A stretch of 64,000 nucleotides of DNA from Planctomycetota bacterium (GTDB taxonomy: Bacteria > Planctomycetota > JAJSAM01 > JAJVHW01): contig JAJRPF010000020.1 of NCBI GenBank assembly GCA_024280885.1, forward strand, positions 150,697 through 214,696, read 5' to 3'. Positions 52,583 through 61,325 of this stretch are shown here, piece after piece. The notes under the pieces are model-generated. The model saw only the letters and a list, made by a program, of their open reading frames with translations, did not search any database and was not told where the DNA came from. Made by a program: the position numbers and the translations under genes. Within the stretch, counting starts at the first letter, position 1. Each line of letters begins with the position of its first letter.

Positions 52583-54244
52583 GTGGATGTCCGTCGTTTC
52601 GCGTTGATCGTTCTCGCGTTGATCATTCCGATGACCTCCGCCGCGAGCTGTTCCGGAGGGGCGTCGTCGCGCCTGAAGGAACTCTCGACGGACCCCCGCT
52701 CCGCCGTCGTGGAGCAGCGTGTGCCTCTGCCAGCTGCTGTCGGGACTGTGTCGGCGGATGACGACGAGCGGCTTGTCTCGGAGCCCGTGGACTCCAGTGA
52801 CGCGCGCGCTTCCGGCGAGGAGGTTCGCTACCAACGAGCGGTCTCTCTGGACGCGTACGGGATCGGTCACAGCGACACCGTGATCACGCGGAGCATCCGG
52901 TTTTTCGGCGCGTGCGGCAACCTTGGCCCAGCCGTCGAGGATCCCGTGGTTGATGGCTCGGTGCGGACACTCGGCGTGCGTGACGCGGACACCGGGCTGC
53001 TTGTCATCGCACGCGGCGGGTCGCTGCTGGTGCGCGGAAACCGGACGGGCGTATTTGACTGCACGCGGATCGCGACACGTCGAGTTCACGGCTGGTTGAA
53101 GGACGTATCCGGTCGCTCGACACGGCATACACGCGTGTCGCTGAGCACGCGATCCGAGCTGGGCGAATCGAGCTTCGCGATGGTCTCGAACGTCGCAGAA
53201 CTGGAAGACGACGGCTCGTTCGACTTCGGATCCATTCCGAACGCGTGGGTCGAAGACGCTCGGGAGATTCGCGCCGAGGGAGAGGAGACGGCGACTTGCA
53301 TCTTCTCAATCGCGGCTCCGCCGGTGGCTGCGGCAGAGGAGCCCGTCGCGGAGTGGTTCGTGAACCACGGGTTCGGGCTGATGCAACGGCGGATTGGTCC
53401 CATCGCGCCAGGCCCGTTGGAACTTGTCGTGCCGGGGGACTGTGTTGTCGGCGGAGTGATCACGGATCCCCGAGGTGCCGCCGTTCCAGGAGCCCATATA
53501 TCGCTTCCGTTCTCGGGCTTTGTGACGACGTCGGATCGCGAAGGACAGTTCTCCGTGTATTGGGTAATGAGAGGGGATCGGGTTCTCGATGTACGAGCGC
53601 CCGGATTCGAACCGTTGCGCGTCGCTCTGCCAGCGATCGGGAGGGTGGTGCGGTTCGAACAACCGACGGTCGAGTTGACACCCGTGGGGACGTTCCGTGT
53701 CGCGTTGGACATGGAATTGGACGCGCGCCGACCGGTCTCCACCGTCAGTGCGCTCGTGCGCTCCTCGGCCGACGATCTGTGGTTCGATGTGCAGACGGTT
53801 GCGATCTCGCGCGGTGTCGCGGAGGTCGAGTTCCATTGCTCATCGGATGCGCGGGGAGTGGCGTACATATGGCTGAGCGATCCGGATGGCATGCCGCTCT
53901 CGTCTGTCGCTGTGGACCTCGGCGCTCGCAGCGGGGCCCCCTTTCGCATCGGGCAGTCCGAGGCGGCCCCGCGGTGGCGGATGGAGCCGCGGCTTGGTAC
54001 GCATGTGGGGCTCTTGTTTGACAAGGGGGTACCCGACACGAACGTGAGACTCACAGTTTCGATCGACGGCGACGAGGATGCTGGCTACGTCTCGATCCCG
54101 TTCGCGCGCTACCGGCGGCAGACCTGGCAGATCCCTGGCGAGAATCGGTACCGCGTTCGTGTCGCTGTCGAAGATGTCGAGACCACGGACGCGAGCGTGC
54201 AAGTCCCCCGCGACGCGGTCCTCTGGCTTCGCGTGAAGAGATGA
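52583..54244 (+). CDS. Putative lipoprotein with carboxypeptidase-regulatory-like domain
   Basis: The 553-residue protein starts at a GTG with GAGG 8 bases before it. The N-terminus (RRFALIVLALIIP, then SAASC) looks like a lipoprotein signal with Cys23 as the lipid site. A mostly beta-rich exported chain follows. A segment reading VVGGVITDPRGAAVPGAHIS ... TTSDREGQFSV is a typical carboxypeptidase-regulatory/transthyretin-like beta sandwich (about 290-350). No catalytic motif was seen. Probably cell-surface or periplasmic; function unknown. Confidence 0.75.
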   Translation: MDVRRFALIVLALIIPMTSAASCSGGASSRLKELSTDPRSAVVEQRVPLPAAVGTVSADDDERLVSEPVDSSDARASGEEVRYQRAVSLDAYGIGHSDTVITRSIRFFGACGNLGPAVEDPVVDGSVRTLGVRDADTGLLVIARGGSLLVRGNRTGVFDCTRIATRRVHGWLKDVSGRSTRHTRVSLSTRSELGESSFAMVSNVAELEDDGSFDFGSIPNAWVEDAREIRAEGEETATCIFSIAAPPVAAAEEPVAEWFVNHGFGLMQRRIGPIAPGPLELVVPGDCVVGGVITDPRGAAVPGAHISLPFSGFVTTSDREGQFSVYWVMRGDRVLDVRAPGFEPLRVALPAIGRVVRFEQPTVELTPVGTFRVALDMELDARRPVSTVSALVRSSADDLWFDVQTVAISRGVAEVEFHCSSDARGVAYIWLSDPDGMPLSSVAVDLGARSGAPFRIGQSEAAPRWRMEPRLGTHVGLLFDKGVPDTNVRLTVSIDGDEDAGYVSIPFARYRRQTWQIPGENRYRVRVAVEDVETTDASVQVPRDAVLWLRVKR

Positions 54245-54329
54245 TCGCGCTGGAGCGGTCGGCGAGGACCGTCTGCGCCGCGACTGGCTCACTCCCCGTG
54301 GCGGCATCCCGCCAGAGCGCGACGCTCCG

Positions 54330-54695
54330 TCATGGCTCGCGCCGAAACATCGTCGCTCCCGTCAGGGTGGATGACCAAGGCGGCAACGGCTTGCCCGTGT
54401 CGTCGGTATTGCGCACGACGTGCCAGAGGGTGTGGATGCTCGGCCCTGCGTTCGCATTCTCGGCGTTGGCGTCGATGCGGCGGCCCGTCCAGGCGGCGAC
54501 GGAGCCGTGGGGGCCGAAGTTGACCGTGAATGCGAGCATGTCGTCGTTGACGATCCCCGCGATTGGGAAGCCCTCGTCGGCGCCCGGTCGGCCGACGCCC
54601 GTGCGATAGGTGCCGCGCACGGTGCCGTCCGATACGCGTAGCGTCATCATCGAGCCGACGTCGTTGTGCCACTCTCCGTCCCAATTGCTCGTCAT
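54330..54695 (-). CDS. Avidin/streptavidin-family protein without a signal peptide
   Basis: The 121-residue protein matches the avidin beta barrel along its length. Residues that contact biotin in streptavidin have clear partners: W9-H-N11-D-V13-G-S15 (for N23, L25, S27), GTY30 and T32 (Y43, S45), S65 (S88), W69 (W92), W91 (W108) and W107 in WSSTLTG (W120). Two differ: W79 is Phe60 and D128 is Thr115. It starts at MTSNWDG behind a GGAGGC site, so it should be cytoplasmic, while known bacterial avidins are mostly secreted. Biotin binding is likely but unproven. Confidence 0.88.
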   Translation of the reverse strand: MTSNWDGEWHNDVGSMMTLRVSDGTVRGTYRTGVGRPGADEGFPIAGIVNDDMLAFTVNFGPHGSVAAWTGRRIDANAENANAGPSIHTLWHVVRNTDDTGKPLPPWSSTLTGATMFRREP

Positions 54696-54846
54696 GTGCG
54701 ATTGCCTCCAGTTGTCGGTTCGTCGTCGCCACGATATCCGTTGAGTCGAAAACGGAAGTCGATGGAGTCGACGGATGCGTGCGGCGTGTGGGGACGATAG
54801 TGTGTGGATGCCAGAGTGGAGCCGACGTGGCTCGGGAGGAGCAGAG

Positions 54847-56064
54847 ATGCGTGGAATGTCGAGGGTGATGATGTCGATGGCGGCCTCTGTGGTCCTGCTG
54901 TGTGTTGGCGTGGCGCTGGCACGGGACACGCCTGCGGAGTTGCTCTCGGCTGCGCAGGCGGCTGCGAAGAAGGGGGACGTCCTGGAGGCGGCGGCCGGAT
55001 TTGGCAAGGCCGCGGCCGCGGCGCAATCGCATGGCGACTTGCAGAGCGAGGCCGACGTGGCGGATGGGCTCGCGGAGTTCCTGAATCGCTTCCCTCCGCT
55101 GCGGACGCGTCGCGCGGCGCCACCGACAACAGCCGGTGCGACGAGCGACGAGACGAAAGACGCGCCCGACCAACTCGCCGCTGTACTCGCGATCATGGAG
55201 CAGTTGGACCATGGGCATCTCGGGGCCTATGTGTCGACGCAGGCGCTCGCCCGCTTCGTCGTGGAGAGTGCAGTGCGGACCGGGGAGCCGCGCGGCCTGC
55301 GGGCCGCGGCCGACGCGCTCGAGAAGCAGGCGAAGATCCGCAAGTCCGGGCGCGGCGTCCGCACGTTGGCGGTCATCGCCGCAACGATGCTGGAGGGGCC
55401 GGAAGCCGCGCCGCTCGAGGAGTCGTTCGAGGTCTGCCGGAAGGCGGGTTGGGGGCACCTGGCGTTCGTCGTGGCAGTGGAAACCGCCGCAAGACATGTG
55501 GTGAAGGGGGAGGCGGATGCAGCGCGACAGATCCTCGATTCCGCCGTCAAGGGGGTTGTCTCGTCCGCGCAAAACGAAGCGGCTCTGCGTCAGCGCGTCC
55601 GGTTCCTGGCTGACGCCCGTTTGCGGGACGCACCTGAAGATGTGCGTGGCGTCCTTGAGCCGCTGCGTGCAGGTGGCAGTGTCGGACTTGCCGGTGGTGC
55701 TGGTGGTGCGGGCGCCTCCGGAGGACGCAGTCTGTCGGCAGTCGGCAACGCGTGGCCGAAACTGACCAAGTCGAAACCGTTCGTGACCGTCAAGCGCTCC
55801 GGCGACACCGCGATCGTCCGTCAGAGCTTCCAGAAGAAGTTCTCCGAAGAGGTCGAGTTGGACTTCGGCGAGCATGTACAGAACAGTGGTGGTGTCGCGC
55901 TCTGGTTCTGTGGTCGCGACGTGTCGCTCTGCATGGTGGATGAGTCGGGCCGCAATGGGATGCCGGGCGGTAGCTCGTCGAAGTCGTCGTGGCGCGCGTG
56001 GTACCTCCTCGCCGACGGCGAGACGTGGGGAGTCTCGAAGTCCGGCGCGGTCACGATCAAATGA
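54847..56064 (+). CDS. Exported protein of unknown function with helical repeats
   Basis: The 405-residue protein follows a GGGAGGAG site. The signal peptide (SMAASVVLLCVGVALA) precedes a helical, Ala-rich TPR-like region (about 25-270). A Gly/Ala linker (VGLAGGAGGAGASGG) and a C-terminal beta domain of ~110 residues follow, with VTVKRSGDTAIVRQSF, VALWFCGRDVSLCMVDESG and ADGETWGVSKSG. I do not recognise the family. It is divergent from the avidin-like gene. Confidence 0.7.
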   Translation: MRGMSRVMMSMAASVVLLCVGVALARDTPAELLSAAQAAAKKGDVLEAAAGFGKAAAAAQSHGDLQSEADVADGLAEFLNRFPPLRTRRAAPPTTAGATSDETKDAPDQLAAVLAIMEQLDHGHLGAYVSTQALARFVVESAVRTGEPRGLRAAADALEKQAKIRKSGRGVRTLAVIAATMLEGPEAAPLEESFEVCRKAGWGHLAFVVAVETAARHVVKGEADAARQILDSAVKGVVSSAQNEAALRQRVRFLADARLRDAPEDVRGVLEPLRAGGSVGLAGGAGGAGASGGRSLSAVGNAWPKLTKSKPFVTVKRSGDTAIVRQSFQKKFSEEVELDFGEHVQNSGGVALWFCGRDVSLCMVDESGRNGMPGGSSSKSSWRAWYLLADGETWGVSKSGAVTIK

Positions 56065-56134
56065 CCGCGTAGGTTTCGAGTCGCCCGCGGAAGAGCGCGC
56101 TCACGACTCCGCTGTGTTCATGATCTTGCAGCAC

Positions 56135-56821
56135 TCATGCTTCCGCGGCGATCGCGATCAGCGTGTCGGTCTCGACCAGTACGATGCGCTCCCGCTCAGA
56201 GAGGATGAGCCCCTGATCGTGCCATCGGCGGAGCTGTCGCGAGAGCGTCTCGGGCGTGATTCCGAGCCGCTCGGCCAGCTCTCGTTTGCTGGTCGGTAGC
56301 GTGATCGCGAGACCCTCGGGTACGTCCTTCGCCGGCAGGTCGAGCAGGTTACGCGCGAGCCGCGCGCCGGCGGAAAGAACGGAGAGTTCCTCGACGCGTG
56401 AGACGAGGTTGCGTAGCCAGAAGCAGAGCGACCCCACCATCGCGCGGGGGAGTCGCGGGTCGGTGTCGAAGAGGACGAGTAACGTCGCCGCGCCGATCTC
56501 CACGATCTCTGTGCCGTCCTCTGTCGCTTCGGCGCTCGCCGGATACGACGTCATAGTCAGGACGGCCGCCTCTGCGAACGTCTGGCCCGGACCGAGGCGG
56601 TGCAATATCTGAATGCGTCCGTCCTCAGCGACCCGGAACACGCGTACCCCGCCCGATCGAATGGCGAAGAATGAGTGGCATGGCTCGCCCTCGTGGACGA
56701 TCTGCTGGCCCTTCTCAAGTCGCCGCAGCCGGGACGCATCTGCCAGGCGGTCGAGCGTCTGCGCATCGAGACGCTCGAAGTGAGGGAGGCTGCGAAGGGT
56801 CGCGACGACGTGCTCTCTCAT
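56135..56821 (-). CDS. Crp/Fnr-family transcription regulator
   Basis: The 228-residue protein has an N-terminal cyclic-nucleotide-binding-type barrel (about 12-118), a long dimer helix and a C-terminal winged HTH (177-207). In the recognition helix TPETLSRQLRRW, Glu191, Ser194 and Arg195 match the FNR pattern (E-x-x-S-R). It has only two cysteines (48 and 133), so it lacks the FNR-type [4Fe-4S] set, and the cAMP-contact arginine motif is not obvious. The ligand could be heme, NO or none; it resembles Dnr-type regulators. It is a candidate, not a proven, regulator of the GTGA-N6-TCAC dyads in this window. Confidence 0.9.
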   Translation of the reverse strand: MREHVVATLRSLPHFERLDAQTLDRLADASRLRRLEKGQQIVHEGEPCHSFFAIRSGGVRVFRVAEDGRIQILHRLGPGQTFAEAAVLTMTSYPASAEATEDGTEIVEIGAATLLVLFDTDPRLPRAMVGSLCFWLRNLVSRVEELSVLSAGARLARNLLDLPAKDVPEGLAITLPTSKRELAERLGITPETLSRQLRRWHDQGLILSERERIVLVETDTLIAIAAEA

Positions 56822-56953
56822 GGTGGGGATGGTCTCTCGGCGAGGCTGCGGGTGAGCGTTGAGGGGCAGCGTCAGATTCGAACGATTGGGAGGCGCAGGG
56901 GGAAGGGGTTTCCGTCAGGCCCCCGTACTTCGCGGGAATGCGGCACTCGTAGC

Positions 56954-56999
56954 GTGACGCACGTAACAACCTTGCAATTGTCCCATAGTCTGGTACATT
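56954..56999. promoter_or_regulatory. Promoter/operator region of the GntR gene
   Basis: TTGCAA (56972-56977) and TACATT (56994-56999) at 16-bp spacing form a sigma-70-like promoter whose start would fall at the ATG (57006), giving a leaderless message. A dyad TGTCCCA-TAGTC-TGGTACA (56979-56997) overlaps it and could be the GntR operator. GTGA-N6-TAAC (56954-56967) is a one-mismatch relative of the CRP/FNR-like dyad. Confidence 0.45.
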
Positions 57000-57005
57000 G
57001 AGTCC

Positions 57006-57449
57006 ATGCTCACGGTGCGACTCGACTCTGCGGTGCCACTGACCGACCAACTGGTAGCCGGGCTGCGGGGTGCGATCGCGCGCTGCGAAGTGGCGCCCGG
57101 CGGGCGACTCCCGACCGTGCGTCAACTCGCGGCAGATCTGGGCATTCACATGAACACGGTGGCCCGGGCGTACAGGACGCTCGAAGGGCAGGGATTGGTC
57201 ACGACGGTGCGCGGGCGCGGGACGGTCGTTGCCGCGAATACAGAGCGGCCGGGTCCGCGTACTGAGGGCGCCGAGGTGGCCTCGCGCGTCGCCGGGGCGC
57301 TGGCCGATGCACGCCTTGCCGGATTGACGCGTGCGAACGTGGAGCGACTCGTCGAGGACGCACTCGACGTGCTCTGGCCTGGCACTCCCTCCGCGGCTCT
57401 GTCGCGAGCGCACACTGGCCGCAAAGGCCGCAAGGAGACGGGACGATGA
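57006..57449 (+). CDS. YtrA-type GntR-family transcription regulator
   Basis: The 147-residue protein has the GntR winged HTH at its N-terminus (PLTDQLVAGLRGAIARCEVA, RLPTVRQLAADLGIHMNTVA, RAYRTLEGQGLVTTVRGRGT) and only a short helical C-terminal part, as in the YtrA subfamily, which lacks a ligand domain and usually controls an adjacent transporter or membrane-protein operon. Its stop overlaps the ATG of the membrane protein gene, its likely target. Confidence 0.9.
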   Translation: MLTVRLDSAVPLTDQLVAGLRGAIARCEVAPGGRLPTVRQLAADLGIHMNTVARAYRTLEGQGLVTTVRGRGTVVAANTERPGPRTEGAEVASRVAGALADARLAGLTRANVERLVEDALDVLWPGTPSAALSRAHTGRKGRKETGR

Positions 57450-58285
57450 TGCTCTGGTTCGATCGGTTGTACCCACCACTCATGCTTCTCTTTCCGGCGC
57501 TGATCTCGCTCTTCGCGCGGTCCAATTCCACGTCCTCTCCCAAGCCTGACCGAACCCGGCGCCTCACGCGCGCACTCTGGGCGGCGACGCTCGTGGCGCT
57601 CGCCATTCACGTGGGGACCCAGGCCGTGTACGAGGTGGCTGGCTATCCGGGTGCCGCGGTGCACCGGATCTGGGTCATCCTCTTTCCCATGTCTGGCTTC
57701 TTCGTGCTGTGGTTTGGTGTCGCGGCGCGCATGCTCGCCGCGCGCGATCCGGGGTGGCTGAACACGAACGACTCCGCACGCACGACACGCAGCGCCTCTC
57801 TCGTTCCGCGCAACCTGGAGAACCCGTCTCCGAAGGCGTTGCTCGTCGTCGGCTGGCTGCTCTACGTCGCGGGGCTTGGCGCTGGCGCGTATGCGACCTC
57901 GGTGTCCACGCAGGCGCTCATCGTGCTCCCGGGTCTCCTCATGTGGCCGGGCTTCGTGTGGGGTGTGCGCGCCATGCACAACGAGGGAGAGCCACGCGAC
58001 GCGGCCGGTTCGCCGGAACTCGCGGTCCAGTACGCAGCGCTTCGGCGGTGGAAGGCGAGCGGGTTCCTCGTGTGTGGGATGGCCGGCAGCATGGTCTTCG
58101 CCGCGACCGGTCTCCTCGTCGCGTTGCGACCAGAGAGCGCGGGCTACCTCGGCGGACTCGGCGGCGCCGCCGTCGGCGTCCTCGGCGGAGCGTTCGGGAC
58201 GGTCGCGAGTATCCGGCGCGCGCGCATCCTCTCGCGCCTCGCGGAACTCGAGGAGGCCGGCTCCTCAAGAGCCGCACCGGCCTGA
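57446..58285 (+). CDS. Membrane protein co-transcribed with the GntR regulator
   Basis: A 279-residue protein with about seven membrane helices and no recognised catalytic motif. Hydrophobic segments include PPLMLLFPALISLFA, IWVILFPMSGFFVLWFGVAA, ALLVVGWLLYVAGLGAGAY and two near the C-terminus, with a basic cytoplasmic end. The layout resembles the DUF1648/SdpI-like proteins often paired with YtrA regulators, but similarity is weak. The ATG overlaps the regulator stop. Confidence 0.7.
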   Translation: MMLWFDRLYPPLMLLFPALISLFARSNSTSSPKPDRTRRLTRALWAATLVALAIHVGTQAVYEVAGYPGAAVHRIWVILFPMSGFFVLWFGVAARMLAARDPGWLNTNDSARTTRSASLVPRNLENPSPKALLVVGWLLYVAGLGAGAYATSVSTQALIVLPGLLMWPGFVWGVRAMHNEGEPRDAAGSPELAVQYAALRRWKASGFLVCGMAGSMVFAATGLLVALRPESAGYLGGLGGAAVGVLGGAFGTVASIRRARILSRLAELEEAGSSRAAPA

Positions 58286-58300
58286 ACGACGGCGGCGGGA

Positions 58301-58432
58301 CGGAACCGGCTTACCGCAGAAATCGCAGGCAAGCGCGTTGCCATCCTCTTCTCTGGCGGCAACATCGACGAGGCGGTGGTGCGCCGCGTCGTGAACGGGG
58401 AGGTGAGCGACCCCGAGAGCGAGGCATTCTGA
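58301..58432 (+). pseudogene. C-terminal remnant of a PLP-dependent serine/threonine dehydratase
   Basis: An open stretch without a start codon encodes LTAEIAGKRVAILFSGGNID followed by ~20 residues and a stop. The core GKRVAILFSGGNID is the signature end of the threonine ammonia-lyase/serine dehydratase fold (G-K-x-V-x-x-x-x-S-G-G-N-I-D). The rest of the gene (~280 residues) is missing; upstream sequence belongs to the intact membrane protein gene, whose stop is in frame 15 bp before. A deletion remnant is the simplest reading. Confidence 0.7.
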
Positions 58433-58566
58433 GCGTCACTCTCCGAGCGTGTGCTGCGCGGCGAGCCCCAGCCATCCGAGCGCGAGATTGACTTCGAATA
58501 CGCGTCGCCAGTTCGCGCTGTACTCAGGATGAAGGCGGGCCGGGCGGCGGGGAAGGGCGTGCTCGG

Positions 58567-59274
58567 TCAACGGCGTTCTCGCACTTGCGCACCGCTCGAC
58601 TCTGGCGCTCTGAGTTGCGCGCGCAGTCGTTCCGCGAACTGCGCCTTGAAGGGGCTGAGGGGGGATGGGTGGGGGATGCACGCGAGTTGAAGCGTGCGTC
58701 CGCCGATCTTCACGTCGAGCGTGATGTCGAAGCGGTGCTCGCGGTCGCTCCACGTCGCCTTCACTTCGCCTGGCGCTGCGTACGGCGCGAACCAGAGAAA
58801 CGCATTCTGGCCGAGCGCGGCGATGCGCGTTCCGGTCCAGATCGTGCCGAGAAGGCGCTCGACGTAGGGCCGGAAGCGATCCACTGTTGCTCGGTTGTAG
58901 GCGCGGTTCCCGACGGGGCGGTACGGAACCATATTCGTAAGAAAGACGTGGTCGAGCGCTGCTTCGAAACGGCGCTCGGTCTTTGCGATCGGTCCGACGA
59001 GCGCCTCGTGCACGACGCGTCGCAAGCGGCGCCCGCCCGCGCCGAAGAGGGGTTGTCCGGCGTGGACTTCCTCGCGCCCGAGCTCGCGTCCGAAGCAGCA
59101 GACCGGGGCGTCGAGGGCTCCCGCCGAGACGATCGGATCTGCCGGATCGCGACCGGCCGTAGCGTACGTCTTGAGGCAGACGTCGAACGGAGCGCGGCGC
59201 GCCTCAGTCTGGACATCGACGGAGAGCGCCGCGAGCGCCGTCAGCGCGTCAGAACTTGATGAAGCGTTGCGCAT
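58567..59274 (-). CDS. Uracil-DNA glycosylase-superfamily protein
   Basis: The 235-residue protein has motifs of the family 4/5-type UDG fold: PVCCFGRELGREEVHAGQPL and FGAGGRRL (for GExPGxxExxxGxPFxGxxG), TNMVPYRPVGNRAYNRATVD (for TNxVxxxPxxNR) and a final HPSPLSPFK (for HPSxx). The usual four cysteines for an iron-sulfur cluster are not evident, so it differs from thermophilic family 4 enzymes. It would remove uracil or related bases from DNA. It overlaps the end of the lipoprotein gene upstream on the same strand by 26 bp. Confidence 0.82.
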   Translation of the reverse strand: MRNASSSSDALTALAALSVDVQTEARRAPFDVCLKTYATAGRDPADPIVSAGALDAPVCCFGRELGREEVHAGQPLFGAGGRRLRRVVHEALVGPIAKTERRFEAALDHVFLTNMVPYRPVGNRAYNRATVDRFRPYVERLLGTIWTGTRIAALGQNAFLWFAPYAAPGEVKATWSDREHRFDITLDVKIGGRTLQLACIPHPSPLSPFKAQFAERLRAQLRAPESSGAQVRERR

Positions 59275-59926
59275 CGTCGCCGTTCGTGAGCGTCTTCTTC
59301 TCGAGCAACGTGACGCTGCCGTCGGGGTAGACGATGCCGCGCGCCCAGATCAACTTGTAGGGCGACTTGTACTTCAAGTCGGGATGCGTCCACGGAGCGA
59401 CGAGAAGCACGCGCTGCATCTCGAACCCGCCGCCCGTCGGGATGCCCGGCGGGTCGAATTCGATGCCCCAGGCCTCGGCGTCGGTGAGCGAGTAGCGACC
59501 GTTGCCGCCCATGCCGACGATCGTCGGGTCGGGATCCACCGGTGTGCCGTCGATCGGCAGTCCCGGTGTGTGCAGCAGACGAGCGAGGTGCCCGAAGCGA
59601 CGCGCTGACGGCGGCGACTCCAGCGGGTGGCAGAACGGCACGAGCTCCTGGAGATCCGACGCACGCACGCCGTCGCCGCCCTCCTTTGGCGCGATCGAGC
59701 CGACCTTCTGGCGCGCCGGTCCCGTGCCGCGCGTCCACCATTGGATCTGATACTGCGGCAGGAGTGCCGGATGGCGCTCCGTCTTGCCGCGGGTCCAATC
59801 TCCGCCGCCGTCGAACCTCTCCGCCATGCTGCGTCCGGGAGGGCCGGATTGGCAGCCCGGGAGCACGGCGAGCGCGAAGACGAGCAGCATCGAACCGATG
59901 ATCCACCGCTGGAATGTTGTGCGCAT
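59249..59926 (-). CDS. Putative lipoprotein of unknown function
   Basis: The 225-residue protein starts at 59926 with an AGAAGAG site. The signal (IIGSMLLVFALAVLPGC) ends in a lipobox, VLPGC, so Cys at about 20 should be lipidated. The remainder is a soluble, Gly/Pro-rich chain with several Trp (QIQWWTRGTG, EAWGIEFDPPG) and no known domain. It lies 13 bp after hemG, so it may be transcribed with the late heme genes. Confidence 0.75.
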   Translation of the reverse strand: MRTTFQRWIIGSMLLVFALAVLPGCQSGPPGRSMAERFDGGGDWTRGKTERHPALLPQYQIQWWTRGTGPARQKVGSIAPKEGGDGVRASDLQELVPFCHPLESPPSARRFGHLARLLHTPGLPIDGTPVDPDPTIVGMGGNGRYSLTDAEAWGIEFDPPGIPTGGGFEMQRVLLVAPWTHPDLKYKSPYKLIWARGIVYPDGSVTLLEKKTLTNGDDAQRFIKF

Positions 59927-59939
59927 GACGTCACTCTTC

Positions 59940-61313
59940 TCAGACGGCGGCGGTCTGTGCAATCTTCCGAGCGGCGTCCGCGCCCTCGCGAGCACAATTC
60001 GGCATCGCAATTCCGCCACGCCAGTTGCCGAGCAGGGTGACTCCCGGGAGCCCCTGCATGGCCGTCTCGATTCTTGTCAGTCGGTCCTTGTGCCCAACGA
60101 CGTACTGCGGGATCGCGCGTGGCCAGCGCGTGACGCGTGTGAGGGCGGGCTTCCACGAGCCTCCGAGCGCCGTGCGAAGATCGGCCAGCACGTAGTCGAG
60201 GACATCTGCGTCCGCGAGAGTCGCTGCGCCGGGATCGAGTGCGCCCCCCGTGAAGATGGTGACCAGCGCGTGGCCGTGGGGTGCGCGCCCCGTGAAGAGC
60301 ACCGATGAGAAGAGCGCGCCCAGGATGCGGAGGCCCTCGTCACGCGGGACGAGGAAGCCGAATGCCTCGGGGAGCGCGCCCGCGTCCTCGTTCCGGACAC
60401 CGACGTGGACGACGTTCATCGGGGCGTACTCGATCGCTGCGAGCTCCGTCGCAACTGCGGGCGCGTGCTCTTGGACCAGTCTCGCGATGACTCCGGCGGG
60501 TGTCGCGAGCACGACGTGTTGCGTGTCGAGCGGCGGGCGGCCGTCGTCGGTGTGGATGCGCCAGCGCGTGTCGCCTGAGTCGCCGATGCGTTCAAGCCGA
60601 GTGGCGCGGCAGCCTCCGCGGTACGCGTCCGTCAGCGTCGCGGCGATGGCACGCGGCAACGCCTGGAGACCGTCCGTGAACGTCTGGAGACGGCCGCGCT
60701 GCGGTGGTCCGCTGCCCTTGATCGCGGCGCGGACGAGGGAGCCGTGCTCGCGTTCGAGGGCGATCATCGCGGGGAAGGCGCTCTCGGCCCCGAGTTGCTC
60801 CGGGTCGCCCGCGTAGATCCCGCTGACGACGGGCGTGAGCAGTTTCAGCCGCGCCATCCGTCCGAGGCGACGGTCGCAGAATTGCGCGAGCGTCTCCTCG
60901 GGGGCGTCGGGGCGCGACGCGCGTCGGAACGGCTCGGTCATCAGCCGCAGTCGCGCGCCGAGGGGCAGGATCGACGACGTGAGGAACGACGGTGGCGACG
61001 CGGGCACGGGCTGCACGCGACCGTCGCGGAAGAGGTAGCGCGTCTTGCCTGCCGTCTCGCCCGCCGGGACGAGTTCGCCTTCCAATCCGACCGCGCGCAC
61101 GAGTGACATCAGGTCCGCGGCTCCGTCGCCGAACGAGTTCGGCCCGAGGTCGAGCCTCCAGCGACCGGCGGCGTCGTCCACGATCGCCGTGCGCAGGTTG
61201 CCGCCGGGCTCGTCGCCCGCGTCGAGGAGCGTAACGACGGCGCCGGAGCGCTGCGCCTCGAGCGCGCACGCGAGCCCGGTCAGCCCGCCTCCGATGACCA
61301 CGATGTCCGGCAT
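59940..61313 (-). CDS. hemG: Oxygen-dependent protoporphyrinogen/coproporphyrinogen oxidase (HemG/HemY type)
   Basis: The FAD-dependent oxidase acts near the end of heme synthesis. The 457-residue protein has the dinucleotide-binding start DIVVIGGGLTGLACALEAQR with the LLDAGDEPGG extension, DLGPNSF, VVSGIYAGDPEQLGAESAFP and the C-terminal LLGNWRGGIAMPNCAREG that closes the FAD site. Whether it follows the protoporphyrin or the coproporphyrin branch cannot be told from sequence alone. It starts 12 bp after hemN. Confidence 0.94.
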   Translation of the reverse strand: MPDIVVIGGGLTGLACALEAQRSGAVVTLLDAGDEPGGNLRTAIVDDAAGRWRLDLGPNSFGDGAADLMSLVRAVGLEGELVPAGETAGKTRYLFRDGRVQPVPASPPSFLTSSILPLGARLRLMTEPFRRASRPDAPEETLAQFCDRRLGRMARLKLLTPVVSGIYAGDPEQLGAESAFPAMIALEREHGSLVRAAIKGSGPPQRGRLQTFTDGLQALPRAIAATLTDAYRGGCRATRLERIGDSGDTRWRIHTDDGRPPLDTQHVVLATPAGVIARLVQEHAPAVATELAAIEYAPMNVVHVGVRNEDAGALPEAFGFLVPRDEGLRILGALFSSVLFTGRAPHGHALVTIFTGGALDPGAATLADADVLDYVLADLRTALGGSWKPALTRVTRWPRAIPQYVVGHKDRLTRIETAMQGLPGVTLLGNWRGGIAMPNCAREGADAARKIAQTAAV

Positions 61314-61325
61314 GGCTGCGTGCTC

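Noticed and set aside
53600..53625. tRNA T-arm-like sequence (GGTTCGAATCCGG on the minus strand)
   Set aside because: It lies inside the lipoprotein gene, where it encodes APGFEP of the carboxypeptidase-regulatory domain; no acceptor, D or anticodon arms can be built.
56135..56821. Calling this protein Fnr
   Set aside because: The DNA-contact residues fit FNR, but the N-terminal cysteines needed for a [4Fe-4S] cluster are missing.
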